Assembly (NCBI GenBank): GCA_903944255.1
Contig: CAJARE010000272.1
Coordinates: forward strand, 1 to 19,641
Source: an uncultured beta proteobacterium
GTDB lineage: Bacteria > Pseudomonadota > Gammaproteobacteria > Burkholderiales > Burkholderiaceae
DNA: 19,641 bases
Reading direction: 5' to 3'
Shown here piece by piece: positions 14,244 to 19,641 of this stretch. The first letter of the stretch is position 1. Every line of letters starts with the position of its first letter. The notes under the pieces are model-generated. The model searched no databases, had not been told where the DNA came from, and saw nothing but the letters and a program-made list of their open reading frames with translations. Made by a program: the position numbers and the translations under genes.

Positions 14244-14314
14244 AACAGTGATGGCAGCCAATTTTGTGAAGGATATATGACTATACCTTGGATGGATTTA
14301 AGGGTGGATACTAC

Positions 14315-15760
14315 ATGACTAAATTAGCCTTATTGTCCGTCATTTTGTCAGGTGGGGCAGGAACACGCTTATGGCCAGTTTCTCGCGAGGGGCATCCAAA
14401 GCCGTTTATGAAGCTGGCTGATGGTCAAAGTTTGCTAGAAAAGACTTACTTAAGAGCGGCGAATCTTTCCAGATGCTTGCGGATTAATGATTATCCCAAC
14501 GTACTCACAGTAACTAATCAAGATTATTATTTTTTATCTCGAGATGTGGAGCTCAAGGCTAAGGTCAATAGCTTATTTCTACTAGAGCCTTTTGCTCGTA
14601 ATACTGCTGCTGCCATTGCTGTAGCTGCGCATCAAGCCATCAGTCATTACGGCCCTGATATCGAGATGCTGATTTTGCCTGCAGATCACCTCATTGATGA
14701 TTTTGAGTATTTTAATGAGGCGGTAAACAAGGCTTCTGAGTTGGCGCGTGATGGTTACTTGGTGACCTTTGGTATTAAGCCAAATGCGCCTGAAACGGGT
14801 TTTGGCTACATTGAGTGTGGATTGTCTCTAGGAGAGGGTAGAAAAGTTTCTCGTTTTGTTGAGAAGCCAAATCTAGAAACTGCCCAGCAATATCTTGCCT
14901 CTGGCCATTATTTATGGAATTCGGGCATGTTCTGCTTTCGTGCTCAGAGCCTTTTGGATCAAATGGCAATTTGGGCTCCTAAGGTGGCGTCTAGTGTGAA
15001 GATGTGTTGGGCCAGCATGCACCAGCAAGCCCCGCTGACAACTGCCTTAGAGATTCCGCCGGCTAGCTTTGAGACGGTTCCCAATATTTCCATTGACTAT
15101 GCATTGATGGAGCGCTCAGATAAGGTCGTCGTCGTCGAGGGAAATTTTTCCTGGAATGATATTGGTTCATGGGCCGCGGTTCGCGATTTAGCCAAGCCTG
15201 ATGTCAATGGTAATCGGGCGCTTGGAGAAAGTGTCTTCGTTGATTGCAGCAATACTTTTGTTCAATCAGAGGATCGCTTAGTCGCCACGGTTGGTTTAAA
15301 AGATGTCATGGTGATTGATACGCCTGATGCCTTATTGGTTGTGGATGCCAATCGCTCGCAAGATGTCAAAAGCGTTGTTGCACAACTCAAGTTAGCCGAT
15401 CATCAAATCGTGAAGTTGCATCGCACGGTTTCGCGTCCTTGGGGAACTTATACGGTTCTTCAAGAGGGGGTCAATTTTAAAATCAAGCGGATTGAAGTCA
15501 AGCCGCAAGCGCGCTTAAGTTTACAAATGCATCATCACCGAAGCGAGCACTGGATTGTGGTGAGCGGCAAAGCCAAGGTGATTAATGGTGAGCAGACCTT
15601 GGATTTATCAACCAATGAGTCCACCTATATCCCCGCTGGCAATAAGCACCGCTTGGAAAATGTCGGATCAGAACTATTGGTCATGATTGAAGTGCAAAGT
15701 GGCGACTATACGGGTGAGGACGACATTGTCCGTTTTGATGATGAATATGGTCGTTCATAG
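14315..15760 (+). CDS. manC: Mannose-1-phosphate guanylyltransferase / mannose-6-phosphate isomerase (bifunctional)
   Basis: A 481-residue two-domain enzyme. The N-terminal nucleotidyltransferase domain carries GGAGTRLWPVSREGHPKPF at 13-31, LPADHLI at 121-127 and FVEKP at 181-185, and makes GDP-mannose from mannose-1-phosphate and GTP. The C-terminal cupin is a type II phosphomannose isomerase: RPWGTY at 374-379, QMHHHRSEHW at 404-413 with its metal-binding histidines, and YIPAGNKHRLEN at 438-449. Length and motifs match ManC/CpsB/AlgA fully. The ATG at 14315 is preceded by AAGGGTGG (14300-14307), a clear ribosome binding site, so an in-frame TTG at 14288 is rejected. It supplies the substrate for the gmd, fcl and rmd genes downstream; no phosphomannomutase (manB) is in the window. 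Confidence 0.96.
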   Translation: MTKLALLSVILSGGAGTRLWPVSREGHPKPFMKLADGQSLLEKTYLRAANLSRCLRINDYPNVLTVTNQDYYFLSRDVELKAKVNSLFLLEPFARNTAAAIAVAAHQAISHYGPDIEMLILPADHLIDDFEYFNEAVNKASELARDGYLVTFGIKPNAPETGFGYIECGLSLGEGRKVSRFVEKPNLETAQQYLASGHYLWNSGMFCFRAQSLLDQMAIWAPKVASSVKMCWASMHQQAPLTTALEIPPASFETVPNISIDYALMERSDKVVVVEGNFSWNDIGSWAAVRDLAKPDVNGNRALGESVFVDCSNTFVQSEDRLVATVGLKDVMVIDTPDALLVVDANRSQDVKSVVAQLKLADHQIVKLHRTVSRPWGTYTVLQEGVNFKIKRIEVKPQARLSLQMHHHRSEHWIVVSGKAKVINGEQTLDLSTNESTYIPAGNKHRLENVGSELLVMIEVQSGDYTGEDDIVRFDDEYGRS

Positions 15761-15782
15761 ATTAATTTTTAACCCAATAAGC

Positions 15783-16760
15783 ATGGATAAACATACAAAG
15801 ATTTACGTCGCCGGTCACAATGGGATGGTGGGGTCATCTATCGTACGAAATTTACGATTAATGGGTTTTCACAATATTATTACTCGCTCACATAAAGAGC
15901 TTGAATTAACCAATCAAAATGCAGTTGCTGATTTTTTTCTTCAAGAGCGCCCCGAGCAAATGTATATGGCGGCTGCTAAGGTGGGCGGAATTTATGCAAA
16001 CAATACGTTTCCAGCAGAGTTTATTTATGACAATTTGATGGTGGAATGCAATTTAATTCATCAGGCGTTCTTAACTGGAACTAAAAAAATCTTATTTTTA
16101 GGATCAAGCTGCATTTATCCTCGGCTAGCCGAACAGCCTATGGTTGAGGAGGCCCTGATGGAGGGGAAGCTTGAGTCTACGAATGAGCCGTATGGTGTTG
16201 CTAAGATTGCTGGAATTAAATGGTGCGAGAGTTATAACCGCCAATATGGGGAATCACATGGGGTGGACTATCGCTCGGTAATGCCAACAAATCTATATGG
16301 GCCTGGCGATAACTATCACCCAGAAAATAGTCATGTAATTCCTGCTTTAATGAGAAGGCTACATGAGGCGAAGGTGGCGTCTTTGTCTGAGGTATTGATT
16401 TGGGGGACTGGATCCCCAATGCGAGAATTTTTGTTTGTAGATGACATGGCGCTTGCTTCGATATTTGTAATGAATCTTCCAAAAGAAACATTTGATTTAC
16501 AAACTGAGCCCATGCGCAACCATATTAATATGGGTTACGGATCTGATTTATCAATTAAGGATTTGGCCTTATTGATGGCAAAGGTGGTTGGTTTTGAAGG
16601 TAATATCCGTTTTGACCCCTCTAAGCCCGATGGCTCGCCTAGAAAACTGATGGACTCATCAAGGCTCAGACAACTTGGTTGGGCGCCGCAAAAAGCACTT
16701 GAAGATGGACTTAGGGAAACTTATCAAGAGTTTTGCTCTACCGCCACCAGATCGAAATAG
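15783..16760 (+). CDS. fcl: GDP-L-fucose synthase (GDP-4-keto-6-deoxymannose 3,5-epimerase-4-reductase)
   Basis: A 325-residue NADPH-dependent SDR enzyme. The nucleotide-binding GHNGMVGSS is at 11-19, AAAKVGGIYANNT at 63-75, GSSCIYP at 107-113, the catalytic Tyr137-x3-Lys141 in EPYGVAK, MPTNLYGPGDNYHPENSHV at 167-185 and WGTGSPMREF just beyond 200. Ser108, Cys110, Tyr137, Lys141 and His184 correspond to the active-site residues of the E. coli enzyme. It converts the Gmd product to GDP-L-fucose. The reading frame extends upstream to 15687 within manC, but the ATG at 15783, 22 bp after the manC stop, gives the family N-terminus. No strong ribosome binding site is seen. A terminator-like hairpin follows the gene. 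Confidence 0.96.
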   Translation: MDKHTKIYVAGHNGMVGSSIVRNLRLMGFHNIITRSHKELELTNQNAVADFFLQERPEQMYMAAAKVGGIYANNTFPAEFIYDNLMVECNLIHQAFLTGTKKILFLGSSCIYPRLAEQPMVEEALMEGKLESTNEPYGVAKIAGIKWCESYNRQYGESHGVDYRSVMPTNLYGPGDNYHPENSHVIPALMRRLHEAKVASLSEVLIWGTGSPMREFLFVDDMALASIFVMNLPKETFDLQTEPMRNHINMGYGSDLSIKDLALLMAKVVGFEGNIRFDPSKPDGSPRKLMDSSRLRQLGWAPQKALEDGLRETYQEFCSTATRSK

Positions 16761-16770
16761 GTTTTGTTAT

Positions 16771-16803
16771 TTGATTTGGCCTAAGAGCGCAAATCAATTT
16801 TTT
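16771..16803 (+). terminator. Candidate intrinsic terminator/attenuator between fcl and gmd
   Basis: TTGATTTG (16771-16778) pairs perfectly with CAAATCAA (16790-16797) around an 11-nt loop, and six T residues follow at 16798-16803. The stem is AT-rich, so termination would be partial at best. It lies only about 20 nt before the gmd start, which would lower gmd and rmd expression relative to manC and fcl. Confidence 0.42.
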
Positions 16804-16829
16804 AAAATTAATAATAGGATAAGTTGCTT

Positions 16830-17876
16830 GTGAATAGCTCCAAAAAAGTAGCAGTAATTACAGGGATTACCGGTCAAGATGGCGCCTATTTGGCCCAATT
16901 GCTGCTGGAAAAGGGTTATATCGTCTATGGAACATATCGCCGTACAAGTTCGGTCAACTTTTGGCGTATTGAAGAGCTTGAAATTGATCGGCATCCAAAC
17001 TTGCATTTGCTTGAATTTGACTTGACTGATTTATCTTGTGCCATCCGATTACTTGAGGAGACAAAGGCGGAAGAGGTTTATAACTTAGCCGCTCAAAGTT
17101 TTGTAGGCGTTTCATTTGATCAGCCGATCACCACTGCTGAAATTACTGGAATAGGCCCAGTCAATCTCTTAGAGGCGATTCGGATAGTTAACCCAAAAAT
17201 TCGTTTTTACCAGGCATCTACTTCGGAGATGTTTGGCAAGGTGCAAGCCATTCCACAGATTGAAGATACGCCGTTTTATCCGCGTAGCCCCTATGGTGTT
17301 GCAAAATTGTATGCGCATTGGATGACTATCAACTATCGTGAAAGTTACGATATCTTTGCTTCTAGCGGAATTTTGTTTAATCACGAATCTCCATTGCGTG
17401 GTCGGGAATTTGTGACGCGAAAAATTACAGACACATTGGCAAAAATTAAGCTGGGAAAGGCTCAGGTTCTAGAGCTTGGTAATTTAGATGCCAAGCGCGA
17501 TTGGGGTTTTGCTAAAGACTACGTAGAAGGTATGTGGCGTATTTTGCAGGCTGATGAGCCGGATACCTATGTGTTGGCTACAAACCGCACCGAAACCGTG
17601 CGCGATTTTGTGAGCATGGCCGCTAAAGCTGCGGGATTCAACCTGGCATGGCAAGGATCGGGTGATCAAGAAATTGGCCTGGATCAAAACACCGGTAAAT
17701 GTATTGTGAAGATTGATCCTAAATTTCATCGTCCGGCTGAGGTTGATTTGCTGATTGGCAATCCTGAGAAAGCAAAGCAAAAGCTAGGCTGGGAGCCAAC
17801 AACCAATTTAGAGTCCTTATGCCAGATGATGGTTGAGGCGGATATTCGTCGTAACCAAGCTGGCTATTCATTCTAA
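16830..17876 (+). CDS. gmd: GDP-mannose 4,6-dehydratase
   Basis: A 348-residue NADP-dependent SDR enzyme. The binding loop GITGQDGAYLA lies near the N-terminus, followed by YRRTSSVNFWRIE, NLAAQSFVGVSFDQP and QASTSEMFG. The catalytic Tyr-x3-Lys is in RSPYGVAK (about Tyr155 and Lys159, with Thr131 and Glu133), and the family signature NHESPLRGREFVTRKIT follows. It converts GDP-mannose to GDP-4-keto-6-deoxy-D-mannose, the branch point for Fcl and Rmd. The start is uncertain: GTG at 16830 lies 10 nt after AGGA (16816-16819), while TTG at 16824 has only 4 nt spacing; I prefer the GTG. Two nucleotides separate its stop from rmd. The length is close to the shorter bacterial Gmd forms rather than the roughly 373-residue E. 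coli protein. Confidence 0.96.
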   Translation: MNSSKKVAVITGITGQDGAYLAQLLLEKGYIVYGTYRRTSSVNFWRIEELEIDRHPNLHLLEFDLTDLSCAIRLLEETKAEEVYNLAAQSFVGVSFDQPITTAEITGIGPVNLLEAIRIVNPKIRFYQASTSEMFGKVQAIPQIEDTPFYPRSPYGVAKLYAHWMTINYRESYDIFASSGILFNHESPLRGREFVTRKITDTLAKIKLGKAQVLELGNLDAKRDWGFAKDYVEGMWRILQADEPDTYVLATNRTETVRDFVSMAAKAAGFNLAWQGSGDQEIGLDQNTGKCIVKIDPKFHRPAEVDLLIGNPEKAKQKLGWEPTTNLESLCQMMVEADIRRNQAGYSF

Positions 17877-17878
17877 TA

Positions 17879-18730
17879 ATGCGATTGCTGTTAACGGGCT
17901 CGGATGGCTTTACTGGCGTACATTTAACGCATGCTGCCAGGCTGGCTGGGTATGAAGTATTCGCCTTATCTGGTGAATTGCAGGATCGGAAAAGCGTTAG
18001 CGATCAAATCAAAAGCATTAAGCCAACCCATGTTATTCACCTCGCAGGAATTAGCCATGTGACTGGTGATGATGCACTTGCTTATTACGAGATCAATTTG
18101 TTAGGCAGCCTGAATCTTCTTCGGGCTTTAACGAAGTTGGAGCAAGCACCAAAAAAAGTAATTTTTGCAAGCAGTGCTAATGTGTACGGAAACAATCCAA
18201 ATTCTCCAATCTCAGAGCAAGCACCTCCAGCACCAGTGAGCCATTACGCTATGAGTAAATTAGCTATGGAATATCTTAGTCAGCCCTTTTTGAGCCAGCT
18301 GCCTATTGTCATTACCAGGCCTTTTAATTACACAGGCGTTGGTCATGCTGAGCATTTTGTTATCCCTAAAATTGTGGATCACTTCAGGCGTAAAGCAAAG
18401 ACAATTGAATTAGGAAATGTCGATGTTTTGCGTGAATATAACGATGTCAGGGATATATGCAAAATGTATCTTAAGTTATTAGATTTAGGGCAAAGTGGGG
18501 AAGCTTATAATTTGGCGACTGGCCGAAAGCACTCACTAACAGAAGTGATTGCTATTTTGGAGGGGTTATCTGGCCACTCTATAGAGATCGCTGTCAATCC
18601 TCAGTTTATTCGCGCTAATGAAATTTTTGAATTAACAGGTGATGAAATCAAATTGCAAGAGTGCATTGGTACTATTAACTGGCATTCTCTTGAGGATACC
18701 TTACAGTGGATGTTGGTAGCTGGGTTGTAA
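17879..18730 (+). CDS. rmd: GDP-6-deoxy-D-mannose (GDP-D-rhamnose) reductase
   Basis: A 283-residue SDR enzyme with GSDGFTG at 7-13, THVIHLAGISHV at 50-61, YEINLLGSLNLLRAL at 70-84, SSANVYG at 98-104, catalytic Tyr123-x3-Lys127 in SHYAMSK, the RMD-type RPFNYTGVG, and LGNVDVLREYNDVRDI. These segments line up with Pseudomonas RMD as I remember it, notably 'INLLG.LNLL.AL' and 'RPFN..G.G'. It would reduce GDP-4-keto-6-deoxy-D-mannose to GDP-D-rhamnose. GDP-6-deoxy-talose synthase is an alternative, since the two families are similar. The ATG overlaps a TAATAATG stop-start cluster with gmd, so the two are coupled. Confidence 0.87.
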   Translation: MRLLLTGSDGFTGVHLTHAARLAGYEVFALSGELQDRKSVSDQIKSIKPTHVIHLAGISHVTGDDALAYYEINLLGSLNLLRALTKLEQAPKKVIFASSANVYGNNPNSPISEQAPPAPVSHYAMSKLAMEYLSQPFLSQLPIVITRPFNYTGVGHAEHFVIPKIVDHFRRKAKTIELGNVDVLREYNDVRDICKMYLKLLDLGQSGEAYNLATGRKHSLTEVIAILEGLSGHSIEIAVNPQFIRANEIFELTGDEIKLQECIGTINWHSLEDTLQWMLVAGL

Positions 18731-18744
18731 TTTTAATCAATCTT

Positions 18745-18785
18745 GTTGCACTTCTTGAGCTAAATAGTGTTTCAGCAACCTTTTT
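18745..18785 (+). terminator. Weak terminator-like structure after rmd
   Basis: GTTGC at 18745-18749 pairs with GCAAC at 18775-18779, and a T5 run follows one base later. CACT and AGTG can add inner pairs with a bulge. The stem is short and the loop long, so this is only a possible end for the gmd-rmd transcript. Confidence 0.25.
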
Positions 18786-18800
18786 GACTATCTTTACTAA

Positions 18801-19259
18801 ATGCAGACTTATAAATTTCGATTATTGGATGACCCACCATCAGAGATTGCTTTAGGGAAATTTTTAAAAAATGCTCAATGGCCGACTACAAAAGAGCAAA
18901 TTCATCAAATAAAAAACTATACCCCCAATCCCAACTTAAAATCTAACTGGATTGTTGCCAGTATTAATAACCAAGACATAGCAATTTGCACTTTTTATGC
19001 CCCTAAAATTCAACTGGCTATTCGGGCACCAGTGCTAATTGCAAATTTCGTTGTGATAGAGAGTCACCAAAGAAAAAAGGTTGGCGTACAACTTCTTCGG
19101 GAAGTGCAGATATATTGCCAATTAAATTTTTGCGATAAGCTTATTTTGCAAGCAACTAAGAGTTCGATTAATTTTTGGTTATCCCAAGGATTTTTGCCCA
19201 ACCCTGCATACCCAAAAAATCCTCTTTTTTTACTCAAACTACTGCGCAAAAACTACTAA
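18801..19259 (+). CDS. GNAT-family N-acetyltransferase-like protein
   Basis: A 152-residue soluble protein. Its C-terminal half resembles a GNAT core: beta-strand IANFVVIESHQ (80-90), an acetyl-CoA-binding loop RKKVGVQLL (91-99, the Q/R-x-x-G-x-G/A motif in a degenerate form), KLILQATKSS (113-122) and INFWLSQGFLPN (123-134), where 'FW...GF' is a common GNAT ending. The acceptor is unknown. In a polysaccharide locus it might N-acetylate an amino sugar, but no aminotransferase is present to make one, so it may be unrelated. The ATG has no clear ribosome binding site. It is 70 bp after rmd and is followed by about 240 bp without a clear gene before an insertion sequence. Confidence 0.65.
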   Translation: MQTYKFRLLDDPPSEIALGKFLKNAQWPTTKEQIHQIKNYTPNPNLKSNWIVASINNQDIAICTFYAPKIQLAIRAPVLIANFVVIESHQRKKVGVQLLREVQIYCQLNFCDKLILQATKSSINFWLSQGFLPNPAYPKNPLFLLKLLRKNY

Positions 19260-19315
19260 TTAGCCCTTGCTCAAAATTCAGTCTCTTGTTTGTGCATTTA
19301 TTTCTAGCCGCTCAT

Positions 19316-19498
19316 TTACATAATTTTTTTTTGCTGAAATACGTCAGCCATTTTGTGCAAATAAAGCACACTTTTGGATTTATTTGAATCTGATTGACTA
19401 GCTTTAATTCTATTTCGATATTCAAATGACTTCAGATCACTCGGTTGGGTGATGTAATGTTGAAAAATAGAAATAAGTGGTGCATAGCTGCTTACCAT
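19316..19498 (-). pseudogene. Possible 3' remnant of a gene cut by the insertion sequence
   Basis: A 60-codon minus-strand frame starts at an ATG (19498) two bases from the IS end and stops at 19316. The product is lysine- and serine-rich at its end and is not recognised. It may be the tail of a gene interrupted by the IS, or only chance open sequence. The GGGGGGAGGTCAGG of the IS terminus lies just upstream of the ATG and resembles a ribosome binding site, so a fragment could be translated. The remaining bases between 19260 and 19500 show nothing else I can support. Confidence 0.25.
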
Positions 19499-19500
19499 CC

Positions 19501-19641
19501 TGACCTCCCCCCAATAACCGGAGGATTTAAAACTAGAATCCTGTCATTCATGACCGAGTTTTCTGACCTTGTTTTACAAACTCATTAGGGGTCAGATTTC
19601 CTAAGGAGCTATGAGGCCTTTGTTCATTGTAATCACATCTC
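19501..19641 (-). mobile_element. End of an IS3-family insertion sequence (truncated by the window)
   Basis: The element appears to end at TGACCTCCCCCCAATAACCG (from 19501): a 5'-TG terminus followed by a C-rich stretch, as in IS3-family inverted repeats. The transposase C-terminus begins 47 bp inside. The other end and the target duplication lie outside the window, so the exact boundary is inferred from this one end. Confidence 0.7.
19548..19641 (-). CDS. IS3-family transposase OrfB, C-terminal fragment
   Basis: Reading the minus strand from 19640, 30 codons end in TGA at 19550-19548. The peptide contains DYNEQRPHSSLGNLTPNEFV, the hallmark C-terminus of IS3-family OrfB transposases just after the DDE catalytic core (YN..RPHSSLG.LTP.EF). 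The DDE residues themselves lie beyond the right edge of the window. OrfB is normally made as an OrfAB frameshift fusion that cuts and joins the element's ends. The fragment looks intact as far as it goes, so the element need not be degenerate. Confidence 0.88.
   Translation of the reverse strand, partial: RCDYNEQRPHSSLGNLTPNEFVKQGQKTRS

Noticed and set aside
14288..14314. TTG start for manC at 14288
   Set aside because: The ATG at 14315 has a strong AAGGGTGG 7 nt upstream and gives the family N-terminus.
14262..14314. Sigma-70 promoter between the GT4 gene and manC
   Set aside because: TTGTGA at 14264 and TATACC at 14282 are only 12 nt apart, too close for a -35/-10 pair; nothing better is seen.
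15687..15782. Upstream extension of fcl into the manC coding region
   Set aside because: The extension adds 32 residues unlike any fucose synthase; the ATG at 15783 gives the correct N-terminus right before the GxxGxxG loop.
1..19641. CRISPR array, tRNA or rRNA genes
   Set aside because: No regularly spaced direct repeats and no tRNA- or rRNA-like segments were seen on reading.

Overview
The window reads as the core of a surface-polysaccharide locus (lipopolysaccharide O-antigen or a related exopolysaccharide). The organism is an AT-leaning Gram-negative bacterium. The gene repertoire and short intergenic spacing fit a freshwater betaproteobacterium of the Burkholderiales, with Polynucleobacter as my best guess. 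That assignment is inference from overall style; there is no rRNA or other phylogenetic marker here.

Layout. (1) 1-2624: the 3' end of an unidentified gene, possibly DUF6492-like; a small SAM-methyltransferase-like (FkbM-type) protein; and an O-antigen ligase/polymerase-like membrane protein (PF04932 type). (2) 2625-3124: a gap of about 500 bp with two inverted repeats and no convincing gene. (3) 3125-11685: a dense same-strand block. It holds a Wzz-type chain-length regulator, an unusually small polytopic protein (candidate flippase or part of one), a hexapeptide O-acetyltransferase, and two tandem homologous polytopic proteins. The second of these is fused to a DUF1972/GT4 glycosyltransferase. 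The block ends with an NAD-dependent 4-epimerase/reductase, a small initiating sugar-phosphate transferase (PglC-like) and a full-length WbpM/CapD-type nucleotide-sugar 4,6-dehydratase. From the small polytopic gene onward, genes overlap by 4-19 bp or are 2-4 nt apart, so they almost certainly form one operon. (4) 11686-12967: a regulatory gap with a perfect TATAAT, then a GT2 glycosyltransferase. (5) 13023-14243: a GT4 glycosyltransferase alone on the minus strand. (6) 14315-18730: the GDP-mannose branch, manC, fcl, gmd and rmd. (7) 18801-19259: a GNAT-like acetyltransferase. (8) 19501-19641: the end of an IS3-family insertion sequence that runs off the right edge.

How the parts fit. ManC makes GDP-mannose. 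Gmd converts it to GDP-4-keto-6-deoxy-mannose, and two reductases with different products, Fcl (GDP-L-fucose) and Rmd (GDP-D-rhamnose), flank gmd. The WbpM-type dehydratase plus the reductase at 8350 predict a UDP-6-deoxy-HexNAc (QuiNAc or FucNAc). The adjacent PglC-like transferase would load it on undecaprenyl phosphate as the first sugar. The GT2, GT4 and DUF1972-domain enzymes would extend the repeat, the hexapeptide enzyme would acetylate it, and Wzz plus the polymerase-like membrane proteins would polymerise it. No standard-length Wzx flippase is visible. The most unusual part is the tandem polymerase-like pair with the polymerase-like::glycosyltransferase fusion at 5361-8353.
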